Source: Actinoalloteichus fjordicus (lineage in GTDB: Bacteria; Actinomycetota; Actinomycetes; Mycobacteriales; Pseudonocardiaceae). Taken from it: a stretch of 64,000 nt of DNA. The stretch's first letter is position 1. Every line of letters starts with the position of its first letter. Under the pieces are notes generated by a model. The model was not told where the DNA came from, ran no database searches, and saw nothing but the letters and a program-made list of their open reading frames with translations. The DNA is taken from assembly GCF_001941625.1 (NCBI RefSeq), contig NZ_CP016076.1:6928001-6992000 (forward strand), in the 5' to 3' direction. The translations under genes were made by a program, and so were the position numbers. Of this stretch, positions 8,863 to 17,014 are shown piece by piece.

Positions 8863-9833
8863 CGGTTCTCCTCCTGTCGTGCGGCGGAGGCGGTGCCCAC
8901 GCCGACGAGTTCGCCCTTGCGTTCGCTACGGGCCTGGTATTCGAGCGACTCGTTGGTGAGCGCGAGGAACGCCTCCTCCAGCGAGGCTCGTTGAGCCGTC
9001 AGCTCGTGGAGCACCACGCCCGCAGCCGCGGCGAGTTCGCCGATCTGCTCGCTGGTGCTGCCGCTGATGATCAGCTCGTTCGCGTCGGTGCTCGACACGG
9101 CCGCCGTGATCCCTTCGCCGCGTAGCGCGGACCGCAGCCGATCGCGTTGCGGACTGCGCACTCGGACCGTCGTGTCGCTGGCCTGATCGACGAACTCGGC
9201 GGTGCTGCACTGGGCGATCAGCCTGCCTCGGCCGATCACCACCAGCTCCTGTGCGGTGAGCGCCATCTCGGAGAGCAGGTGGCTGGAGACCAGGATCGTG
9301 CGTCCCTCGGCGGCCAGCCGCTGCATGAGCTGCCTGATCCAGAGGATGCCCTCGGGGTCGAGCCCGTTGACCGGCTCGTCGAAGAGCAGGATCTCCGGGT
9401 CGCCCAGCAGTGCGGCCGCGATGCCGAGCCGCTGGGCCATCCCGAGTGAGAAGCCGCCCGCCCGCCGCCGCGCGACGGCACTGAGTCCGACGATCTCCAG
9501 CACCTCGTCCGCTCGCCTCGCCGGGAGGCGGTTGGACTTGGCGAGCCAGCTCAGGTGGGCTCGCGCCGAACGGTTCGGGTGGGTCCACTTCGCATCGAGC
9601 ATGGCCCCCACCTTGCTCAGGGGCTGCGCCAGGTCGCGGTAGTGCTTGCCGTCGATGCGGACGTCGCCCTCGGTCGGCCGGTCCAGCCCCAGGATCATCC
9701 GCATCGTCGTGGACTTGCCGGAGCCGTTGGGCCCGAGGAAGCCGGTGACCTTGCCGGGACGAATGCTGAAGCTGAGGTCGTCCACAGCAAGGGTCTTGTC
9801 GTATCGCTTGGTCAGGCCACTCGCTTCGATCAT
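8859..9833 (-). CDS. ABC exporter ATP-binding protein
   Basis: A 324-residue ATPase of the CcmA/DrrA type. It has Walker A GPNGSGKST, signature FSLGMAQRLG, Walker B ILLFDEP, D-loop GLDPEG and switch His in SSHLL. The C-terminal ~90 residues are an accessory domain typical of this group. It pairs with the overlapping downstream permease. A second, degraded paralogue lies immediately upstream on the same strand, so the pair probably arose by duplication. Confidence 0.9.
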   Translation of the reverse strand: MIEASGLTKRYDKTLAVDDLSFSIRPGKVTGFLGPNGSGKSTTMRMILGLDRPTEGDVRIDGKHYRDLAQPLSKVGAMLDAKWTHPNRSARAHLSWLAKSNRLPARRADEVLEIVGLSAVARRRAGGFSLGMAQRLGIAAALLGDPEILLFDEPVNGLDPEGILWIRQLMQRLAAEGRTILVSSHLLSEMALTAQELVVIGRGRLIAQCSTAEFVDQASDTTVRVRSPQRDRLRSALRGEGITAAVSSTDANELIISGSTSEQIGELAAAAGVVLHELTAQRASLEEAFLALTNESLEYQARSERKGELVGVGTASAARQEENR

Positions 9834-10059
9834 CGTCCCCTCCAGTTGTCTCGTACATCAGAAGACTAGCAAAGTGATATCAGTTATTCCTAGCGCGAGT
9901 CTCTGACGTGCGTTTTTCAGCCGAGAGGTGCGGCGTGGGCGTCGAAATTGCCCGACGAGCCGACGTCGTCCGGGGTGACTGCGATCGATGTCCTGCGGGC
10001 CGGGCGGCCGGGCGGCCGGGCCTCGGCAGTCGGGCGGTCGGATGCGGGCGGTCCGGCGA

Positions 10060-10265
10060 GCGGAACCCGATCGGGGTCGCCCGCCCGGCGAGCACGAGAT
10101 AGGCGCTGAAGCTCGGGGGGTGCTCGGTCCACCACTGCTCGATGCCGGTCTCGACCTCGCGCCGCAGTTGCTCGACGAGGTCTCTCGCCGTCCCTCGAAC
10201 GAGGTGGTCGATCAGGAAGAGCGCGGAGGACCGCTGCGAGCCGCTGAGACTCGGTCCGCCTGCCG
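10060..10265 (-). pseudogene. Short coding-like remnant downstream of the orphan ATPase
   Basis: One minus-strand frame reads as plausible protein, including SSALFLIDHLVRGTARDL, VEQLRREVETGIEQWW and PPSFSAYLVLAGRA. It has no start codon at its head and runs on into low-complexity sequence without a stop until about 9880. It is not the missing permease: there are no membrane helices. I could not assign a family. It may be a fragment of a lost gene or a chance open frame. The rest of 9834–10269 shows only an AT-richer stretch near 9860–9895 that could hold the exporter promoter. Confidence 0.25.
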
Positions 10266-10269
10266 CGCC

Positions 10270-11247
10270 TCAGCCACGCCCGCCGTCGGCGCGACGGTGC
10301 AGAACCGCGGCGTCTCCCGCGACGACCGCCGCCGGGTGCAGGTCGCTTCGGTGCAGCGCCCGGTCGGCGATCAGCGCGAAGGCCTGGTCCACCGAGGTGC
10401 GGTGGATCGACAACTCGTGCACCACGACGGCGAGTGCGGCCGCCAGCTCGCCGATCTCCTGGCTCGTCGAGCCGGTGATCAGCAGCGCCGCGTGTTCGCC
10501 GTCGAGATCCTCGTGGACGGTGATCCCCCGACGCCGCAGCTCGGCGGCGAACACCGCGCACTGTGGACTCCGCACCCGGATGGTCGCCTCGCCCGCGGTG
10601 TCGAGGAACTCCTCCGCGGGACACTGCGTGATCAGCTCGCCGCGACCGATGACCACCAGGTCGTCGGCGACGTCGGCCGTGGTGGACAGTCGATGTCCCG
10701 AGATCAGCACGGTGCGCCCCTCGGCCGCCAGTCGTCGTAACAGCGTGCGCAGCCAGCCGACGCAGTCGGAATCGAGGCCGACGGTCGGTTCGTCGAGCAC
10801 GAGGATCTCCGGATCGCCGAGCAGTGCGCCTGCGAGCCCGAGCCTGCGGGTGTCGCGCGGCGACAACTGCCCGGCGCCGTGCGCCCGCATCTCGGCGAGT
10901 CCGACGAGGTCGAGCACCTCGTCGATCCGGCGGGCAGGCAGTCCGTTCCGGCTGGCCAGCCTGCCGAGCCGCGCTCGTGCGGATCGTCGGGATCGAATCC
11001 GACTCGTGTCGAGCAGGCCGCCGATCTTGCGCAACGGCCGGTCGAGCTCGCGGTAGGGCCTGCCGTCGACGAGCGCCCGGCCCGCCGTCGGTCGTTCCTT
11101 GCCGAGGATCATCCGCATGATCGTCGACTTGCCCGCACCACGCGGGCCGAGCAGACCGGTGACGCGTCCGGATCGGACGGTGAAGGAGAGGTCGTTCACC
11201 GCTAGGACGCGGCCGTAGCGCCGGGTGAGGCCGACGGACTCGATCAT
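10270..11247 (-). CDS. Diverged ABC ATPase paralogue without permease
   Basis: A 325-residue protein that aligns along its length with the ATPase at 8859–9833; both begin MIE..GLT+RY and share RMILG, GDPEIL and STS(E/Q)(Q/E)IGELAAA. Walker A (GPRGAGKST), Walker B (ILVLDEP) and the switch His (SGHRL) survive. The signature motif is altered to GQLSPRDTRRLG and the D-loop to GLDSDC. No permease follows. This suggests loss of transport function or a gene in decay; a non-transport role is possible. The 334 bp from 11248 to 11581 show nothing recognisable. Confidence 0.75.
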   Translation of the reverse strand: MIESVGLTRRYGRVLAVNDLSFTVRSGRVTGLLGPRGAGKSTIMRMILGKERPTAGRALVDGRPYRELDRPLRKIGGLLDTSRIRSRRSARARLGRLASRNGLPARRIDEVLDLVGLAEMRAHGAGQLSPRDTRRLGLAGALLGDPEILVLDEPTVGLDSDCVGWLRTLLRRLAAEGRTVLISGHRLSTTADVADDLVVIGRGELITQCPAEEFLDTAGEATIRVRSPQCAVFAAELRRRGITVHEDLDGEHAALLITGSTSQEIGELAAALAVVVHELSIHRTSVDQAFALIADRALHRSDLHPAAVVAGDAAVLHRRADGGRG

Positions 11248-11581
11248 CGTCGTTCCTCGGTCGGCGCCGACACGAAGCGGGCTGCATCACGGTTGGCCTG
11301 GGGCGTACCAGATCGGCTCACCCCGACACGGTCCCGCACCAGCAGGCCCCGCTGATCCGTGATCGCCCTGAACCCGTCCCCGAGACGACCCTCGCGTTCC
11401 GGTGCCCCGCCTACGGGTCATCCCCGGACCGGATCGACACCGCGGTCGCGTGGCACAGGTGAGCGCAGCCGCGTGACGGTGTGGTCGGGCGCGCCATCCG
11501 GTGCGAGCTGCGGAGTCGGTGGTACGGCTCGCCGGCGGACCGCGACGGCCGCCGGACCAGGCGGCCGTCGCGGACGCAGGG

Positions 11582-12754
11582 TCAGTCGAGGGTGAAGGGG
11601 TCGTAGCGGATGCGTTCCAGCGGCGTGCCCGCCACCAGCATCCGCGAGACGGTCGCGCGGATCATCGAGGGCGAGCCGCAGACGAGGACCTCGCGCTCGG
11701 TCCAGGCTCCGTACCGGGTGACCACATCGGCCAGGGTGCCCTGCTCCATACCGGATCGGAGCGGCCCCGACTCCACCACCGGGACCACGGTCAACCACGG
11801 GTTGGTGATGCTCAGCCGATGCAGGTTGTCCAGGTCGTAAAGGTCGTCCAGGGTGCGACCGCCGACGAACAGGTGCACCCTCGGGTTCTCCCCGTACCTG
11901 GCCAGCTCGTCGAGGACGGCGCGCATCGGCGCGAGACCGGTCCCGCCCGCCACCATCAGGACGTCCCGGCCCTGCTCGCGATCCACCGACATCCGGCCCA
12001 TGGGCGGGCCGATGCGCCAGTGGTCGCCGTACTGGGTGTGGCCGACGATCGAGCGGCTGACCCAGCCGCCGTCGACCGCCCGGACGTGGAACTCGATGGA
12101 ACCGTCCGGACCGGGCGAGTTCGCGGGGGTCAGGTAGCGCCACAGCCGGGGGCGCTGCGGCACCTCGACGCTGACGTACTGCCCGGCGCGGTAGGGCACC
12201 GGATGCTGCGGCTGCACTCGCACCAGGGCGAGATCCCAGCTCAGCCGCTGGTGATCGATGACCTGGGCGTTCCACCAGGCGGGGTTCTCGTCGGCGTCGG
12301 CCGCCTGCTGCATGGTCGTGGCCATGATCGTGTAGGCCTCGGCCCAGGCCAGCTCGATCTTGGGGTTCCAGGCGTCACCGGCGAACTTCTTGATCGCGGA
12401 GAGCAGTGCGGTGCCGACGGCCTCGTAGTGCGAGACCACCACGCCGAACTTGCGGTGGTCGCGGCCGAGTTGTCGGAGGAAGGGCAGCAGGTCGTCGGGT
12501 CTGTCGACCATCTGGACGAAGTGCACCAGCGCACGGAGCAGCCTGCTTCGCTGCACCTCCATGTTGACCGGGAACAGTTCCCTGGTCTGAGGAGCGAGGC
12601 TGAAGAGCATCCCGTAGAAGAATCTGGCGACCTCGTCGGCGTGCGGCTCGATGAGCGCGTAGCTGTCTCGGATCAGGCGCACGGTGGCACTGATCCCCGG
12701 CGACGGCGCGCGTCGTGAGGGAGGCTCAGGGCTAAGCACGGCGTTGGCTGTCAT
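11582..12754 (-). CDS. Flavohaemoprotein (globin + FAD/NAD reductase)
   Basis: A 390-residue two-part protein. Residues ~20–155 are a globin with Tyr47 (B10-like, FFYGMLF), Phe61 in LFP and a proximal-type His100 (RDHRKFG). Residues ~165–390 form a ferredoxin-reductase-like module: AGQYVSVEVP, GPPMGRMSV, NAD-binding GGTGLAPMRAVL and CGSPSMIRATV. The FAD motif is WRYLTPANS rather than the classical RxYS. That, with the synteny to clpB, recalls M. tuberculosis Rv0385 (type II flavohaemoglobin). NO dioxygenase or D-lactate-linked activity cannot be told apart from sequence. It is divergent from the PPOX-type gene. Confidence 0.85.
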   Translation of the reverse strand: MTANAVLSPEPPSRRAPSPGISATVRLIRDSYALIEPHADEVARFFYGMLFSLAPQTRELFPVNMEVQRSRLLRALVHFVQMVDRPDDLLPFLRQLGRDHRKFGVVVSHYEAVGTALLSAIKKFAGDAWNPKIELAWAEAYTIMATTMQQAADADENPAWWNAQVIDHQRLSWDLALVRVQPQHPVPYRAGQYVSVEVPQRPRLWRYLTPANSPGPDGSIEFHVRAVDGGWVSRSIVGHTQYGDHWRIGPPMGRMSVDREQGRDVLMVAGGTGLAPMRAVLDELARYGENPRVHLFVGGRTLDDLYDLDNLHRLSITNPWLTVVPVVESGPLRSGMEQGTLADVVTRYGAWTEREVLVCGSPSMIRATVSRMLVAGTPLERIRYDPFTLD

Positions 12755-12926
12755 GGTCCGGGTGCAGTCTTCTCCAAATAGTTCGCCGCGCCCGGTCAGA
12801 CGCGCCGTTCCTGTTCACAGTCCCTGCCGAGAGGGACACTAACTCCTCATTGGACAGAATGGTTCCTTGATGCCACCTTTGGGCGTAGGCCAGTGACTCA
12901 CCGTTGATGATGCCTGTGGCAGAAGG

Positions 12927-13904
12927 ATGAAGGTAGAGGGACAGGCGTGGAACTTCGACGTGGGGCATGACACGGTGGGGCACGTGATCCACCAGACACT
13001 GGTACCGAGCGGCACTGCGGCAGCCGAGCTCCTCGAACTCGAACTCGCCGAACCGATCTCCAGTCCGGGCCCTCGCCGTGTCGAGCCCCTCGGACCGCCG
13101 CCTACCGGGTTCCGGCCGGCCCCTGCTCCCGCACCTGGCAGGCCGCCCACGCCGCCGCAGACCGCCCCAGGGCAGGTCCCTCCCGTCGCGCCGAATCCGC
13201 ACGCGGCTCCCGGTTCGGCGGGCGAGCACCGGTTGCAGGCCGCCTTCGGCAGCGAGCAGCGTGCCCAGCGCTTCTATCGCGATCAGGTGCTGGACCGGCT
13301 CAACGACATGATGATCGAGTTCATCGGACGGATGGACATGGCGTTCGTCGCCTCGGCCGACTCCGGCGGCGAGTGCGACGCGTCGCTGCGCGCCGGGCCC
13401 GCAGGCTTCATCCGGGTGCTCGACCCGTACACGCTGGCCTACCCCGAGTACCGAGGCAACGGGGTGATGGCCAGTCTCGGCAACATCAGCGAGAACCCTC
13501 ACGTCGGCATCCTCATGGTCGATTTCGTACAGGACCTCATCGGGCTGCACGTCAACGGTAAGGCCAAGGTCGTCCAGGATGCCGATCTGCGCGCCGAGCA
13601 CGCGGGTCTGCCGACCGACTTCGATCGAGGCCGGACCCCGGAACGCTGGGTCGTGGTCTCCGTCGAGGAGGCCTACATCCACTGCCGCAAGCACATCCCT
13701 CGGTTGATGCCGATCGCCAGGGACCGACCTTGGGGCACGGACGACACCCGACGCAAGGGCGGGGACTACTTCGCCGCCAAGGGCATGCCTCGGCCGTGGA
13801 GCCCGCCGCAGAGCCCGCCCGCGCTCTCCGGCGGCCTGCCGATGCCGGGCAACGACAGCCGGCCCGTGCCGGGCAGCGACATGCCGTCGGACGGGAGTCG
13901 GTGA
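12927..13904 (+). CDS. PPOX-class FMN-binding (pyridoxamine-phosphate-oxidase-like) protein
   Basis: 325 residues. After a ~90-residue N-terminus with a Pro-rich stretch comes a split-barrel flavoprotein core: MDMAFVASADSGGECDASLRAG, then LAYPEYRGNGVMASLGNISENPHVGILMVDF, then LHVNGKA. This is the FMN-binding layout of PPOX proteins. The C-terminal tail is Pro/Gly-rich. The ATG at 12927 directly follows AGAAGG, which is too close for a good ribosome site; an internal start near 12960 is possible. It is divergent from the flavohaemoprotein and followed by the MarR gene. Substrate unknown. Confidence 0.75.
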   Translation: MKVEGQAWNFDVGHDTVGHVIHQTLVPSGTAAAELLELELAEPISSPGPRRVEPLGPPPTGFRPAPAPAPGRPPTPPQTAPGQVPPVAPNPHAAPGSAGEHRLQAAFGSEQRAQRFYRDQVLDRLNDMMIEFIGRMDMAFVASADSGGECDASLRAGPAGFIRVLDPYTLAYPEYRGNGVMASLGNISENPHVGILMVDFVQDLIGLHVNGKAKVVQDADLRAEHAGLPTDFDRGRTPERWVVVSVEEAYIHCRKHIPRLMPIARDRPWGTDDTRRKGGDYFAAKGMPRPWSPPQSPPALSGGLPMPGNDSRPVPGSDMPSDGSR

Positions 13905-13968
13905 CCGACGCCGAGAGTGCGACACTGGACTCCGGAGACCGTTATGAGAGTTTCGGGTAGGAGCTTCG

Positions 13969-14463
13969 GTGGGAGCGGAGTCGGGCGATGACTCGATCGC
14001 GGTGATCGACGCCTCGGACGGCGAGGAGCACCCTCGGCGGCGGGTGGCCGCCGAGGCGGTGGAACGCGAGCTCTCGATGCTGTTCCGGCGTGCCAGGCGG
14101 ATCTCGCTGAGCCTGGCCGCCCAGATCGACCCTGCGCTGGAGCCCGCCGCCTACGGGACCCTCGCGCTGATCGCCGACGCCGGGCCGCTGCGCGGCACCG
14201 AACTGGTGGAGATGCTCGGCCTGGACAAGTCCACGATCAGCAGGCAGATCGCCCAGCTCGTCGAACTGGACCTCGTGGCGCGGGTCGCCGACCCCACCGA
14301 CGGACGAGCCCGACTCGTACGGATCACCGAGGTTGGCGACCGCAGGCTGCGCGGACTGCGGGAGCGCCGACGACAACGGCTGCACGAGCACTTCAGCACC
14401 TGGTCGACGGACGACCTCGACGAACTGGCGCGGCTGCTGCCGCTGCTCAACGAGATGCTCTGA
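13969..14463 (+). CDS. MarR-family transcriptional regulator
   Basis: A 164-residue winged-helix protein. The recognition region LRGTELVEMLGLDKSTISRQIAQLVELDLVARVADPTDGRARLVRIT is a textbook MarR helix-turn-helix plus wing. The start is GTG at 13969 with GGTAGGAG six bases upstream. It lies 630 bp before the DHA2 efflux gene on the same strand, a frequent MarR–pump pairing, so it probably represses that pump. The 14464–15050 gap shows no gene I can support. Confidence 0.9.
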   Translation: MGAESGDDSIAVIDASDGEEHPRRRVAAEAVERELSMLFRRARRISLSLAAQIDPALEPAAYGTLALIADAGPLRGTELVEMLGLDKSTISRQIAQLVELDLVARVADPTDGRARLVRITEVGDRRLRGLRERRRQRLHEHFSTWSTDDLDELARLLPLLNEML

Positions 14464-15051
14464 TCCCCTCGGCGCGTCGGCGCGGGCCGGCAGCCCTGCG
14501 TTCGCCGATTCGTCTCGGCCGGGCCGGACCCGGTCGGGCCCGGCTGGGCGGCGGGAGGTTCGGCGGCGGCAGGCTCGGCACGGCCCCGCTCGGCATCGCT
14601 CGAGCAGGCAGGGCCGGAACTGGCGGGGCCCGCCCCGGGAGCCCGGCTGCGCCCGCCTGAGTCGCGTCCGACCGACCAGGGCTGACCACGACCGGACACG
14701 TTCGCGCTCGACCCGTGCAGGCCGGGCGTTCCGGCCGACGCCGACCCCGCGCAGGCCGGGCTCCCCGGCTCCCCGCAATTCGCCCTGCCGCCCCGGCGCG
14801 CGCGTCGGTACGCGGCCCACAGCGGCAGCGCGACCAGGGCGAGATCGCCGTCTCGGCGCGCAGGAAGTGTCTGTCCCGCCCGGCCCGATGCCGTCGCGCT
14901 CGGCTCAGGAGCCGATGGCCTGCTCCCCGCGAGATCCGCCCTCGGCCGGGCTCGGCAGACGACACGAACGGCCCGACGGCCGGGCGTCGCATCGCCCGGT
15001 GTGAGGGATGCCTCCCTGATTCCCGTGACGGGCGCCGCCCTGCGCCAGTAA

Positions 15052-15068
15052 AGTTGTGTTCGGCAACT
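15052..15068 (+). promoter_or_regulatory. Candidate MarR operator before the efflux gene
   Basis: The inverted repeat AGTTG-N7-CAACT sits in an AT-richer patch 28 bases upstream of the efflux start. Its position and arm length fit a MarR-type site; assignment to the MarR protein at 13969 is inference. Confidence 0.35.
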
Positions 15069-15095
15069 AAATAACCAGGCCGGAGGAGTGATGTG

Positions 15096-16727
15096 ATGCG
15101 GTCGCGGTCCGCGCTGCGCGACAGGACGGGTTCAACACCCGTTTCGACACCCGTCGGGCGGCATTCGACTTCCGGGGCGCCCGCTCCGTCGACCAAGGCC
15201 CCGCCACCGCCGCCCGCTTCGCCCGTGCCGCCCGTTCCGGTCGCCGATGACCAGATGACCCACCGACAGATCCTGGAGGCACTCTCGGGGCTGCTGCTGG
15301 CCCTGTTGGTCGCGATCCTCAGTTCGACCATCGTCACCAACGCGCTGCCGACCATCCTGGCCGAGCTGAACGGCACCCAGTCGCAGTACACCTGGGTGGT
15401 CACCGCGACCCTGCTGTCCGCCACCGCGACCACCCCGGTCTGGGGCAAGCTCGCCGACCTGTTCAGCAAGAAGGTGCTGATGCAGGCCTCGATCAGCCTC
15501 TTCGCCCTCGGCTCGATCCTGTGCGGGCTCGCCACGTCCGTCCCGATGCTGATCGGCTTCCGTGCCGTTCAGGGCCTCGGCCTCGGCGGGGTGCAGGCCC
15601 TGGCCGCCGTGATCATCGCCGCGATGGTCAGCCCGAGGGAACGCGGCCGGTACAGCGGCTACCTCGGCGCGGTCTTCGCGGTGGGGACCGTGAGCGGTCC
15701 GCTGGTCGGCGGGCTGATCGTCGACACCTCGTGGCTCGGCTGGCGGTGGTGCTTCTTCGTCGTCGTCCCGGTGGCGATCGCGGCCTTCATCGTCCTGGGC
15801 CGGACTTTGCGGCTGCCGCTGATCAAGCGGAAGGTCAGCATCGACTGGCTGGGCGCCACGCTGATCGTCGGCGGCGTCTGCCTGCTGCTGGTCTGGGTGT
15901 CGTTCGCGGGCAATGCCTTCGCTTGGACCTCGACGACCAGTCTGGTCCTGCTGGGCGCCGCGCTGCTCTGCCTCGCGGGGGCCGTTCTGGTGGAACGGCG
16001 GGTGTCGGAGCCGGTCGTGCCGTTGCGGCTGTTCCGCGACCGCACGTTCACCCTGGCCACCGTCGCGGGGATCGGGCTGGGCATCGCGATGTTCGGCGGC
16101 TCACTGTTCATCGGACAGTACTTCCAGCTCGGCAGGGGGCACTCCCCGACGGCGGCGGGCCTGCTGACCCTCCCGCTCGTGCTCTCGCTGTTCGTCACCT
16201 CGACCGCGTCCGGCTGGCTGATCTCGCGCTGGGGCCGTTGGAAGGGCTTCCTGACGGCAGGCAGCATCAGTCTGTTGCTCGGCCTCTGCCTGCTGGCGAC
16301 GATCGACCACGACACCCAGCTGTGGCTGGTCGGCTGCTACCTCGCCCTGCTGGGCTCGGGAGTGGGCCTGAGCATGCAGAACCTCGTGCTGGCCGTGCAG
16401 AACAACACGCACGCCCGCGATCTGGGGGCCGCGACCGCGACCGTCACCTTCTTCCGCTCCCTCGGTGGCGCCACCGGGGTCTCGGTGCTGGGCGCGGTGC
16501 TCTCCGGGCAGGTGGCCGCTCGGGTCGCGGCGGCGACGGGCGGTGCGGCGGGCGAGGCGGGCGCCTCGCTGGACATCGCGACGCTGCCCAAGCCGCTGCA
16601 AGACGTGGTACACGCGGCCTACGGCGACGCGACCGGCCTGGTCTTCGGCATCTCCGCAGTCGCAGCAGTCGTCACACTGGTGGCGGTGCTGTTCATTCGA
16701 GAGGTGCCGCTGCGCACCACCGTGTGA
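15096..16727 (+). CDS. MFS drug efflux transporter, DHA2 (EmrB/QacA) type
   Basis: ~543 residues with about 14 hydrophobic helices after a ~45-residue Pro/Ser-rich cytosolic N-terminus. Motif A appears as GKLADLFSKKVLMQ. The antiporter motif C appears as AVGTVSGPLVGGLIVD. The start is ATG 15096 with GGAGGAG seven bases upstream; GTG 15093 in the same frame is an alternative. It exports hydrophobic drugs by proton antiport in the family; the substrate here is unknown. The upstream MarR gene is the likely regulator. Confidence 0.9.
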   Translation: MRSRSALRDRTGSTPVSTPVGRHSTSGAPAPSTKAPPPPPASPVPPVPVADDQMTHRQILEALSGLLLALLVAILSSTIVTNALPTILAELNGTQSQYTWVVTATLLSATATTPVWGKLADLFSKKVLMQASISLFALGSILCGLATSVPMLIGFRAVQGLGLGGVQALAAVIIAAMVSPRERGRYSGYLGAVFAVGTVSGPLVGGLIVDTSWLGWRWCFFVVVPVAIAAFIVLGRTLRLPLIKRKVSIDWLGATLIVGGVCLLLVWVSFAGNAFAWTSTTSLVLLGAALLCLAGAVLVERRVSEPVVPLRLFRDRTFTLATVAGIGLGIAMFGGSLFIGQYFQLGRGHSPTAAGLLTLPLVLSLFVTSTASGWLISRWGRWKGFLTAGSISLLLGLCLLATIDHDTQLWLVGCYLALLGSGVGLSMQNLVLAVQNNTHARDLGAATATVTFFRSLGGATGVSVLGAVLSGQVAARVAAATGGAAGEAGASLDIATLPKPLQDVVHAAYGDATGLVFGISAVAAVVTLVAVLFIREVPLRTTV

Positions 16728-16790
16728 ACAACGTCTGACCGAATATGAGCCGAGCTCTAGAGCTCAGCTGGACGGTCCGGACGGGCAGGC

Positions 16791-16961
16791 GGTCCACACA
16801 GAGATCAACTAGACGGTCCACAGCCTGTGGATAACTTGAGCCCAGAACAAGGGCATCCCCGAGTTATCCACAGGCTGTGTGGACAACTCGGGGAGCAGGT
16901 GGGGATAACCGGTGGACTAGTTGCTCCGACCTCGGGACAGCTTGACCAGCACTGTGGACAG
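16791..16961 (+). other. DnaA-box cluster with a large inverted repeat
   Basis: Three perfect DnaA boxes: TGTGGATAA at 16826 (reverse of TTATCCACA), TTATCCACA at 16864 and TGTGGACAA at 16878 (reverse of TTGTCCACA). Near-matches lie at 16792, 16814, 16900 (TGGGGATAA) and 16953 (TGTGGACAG). Two boxes sit in 18 bp arms, 16821–16838 and 16860–16877, that are inverted repeats with one mismatch. No dnaA, dnaN or other replication gene is in the window, so this is not the usual oriC context. A DnaA-titrating or timing element is the likeliest reading. Confidence 0.65.
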
Positions 16962-17014
16962 GACGGGGTGCCTGCCTACTCGGCGGTCCGCTGCCACTCG
17001 GTCTGCCCAGTGGC

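Noticed and set aside
16791-16961. Calling the DnaA-box cluster oriC
   Set aside because: No dnaA, dnaN, recF, gyrB or rpmH in the window and no long AT-rich unwinding stretch.
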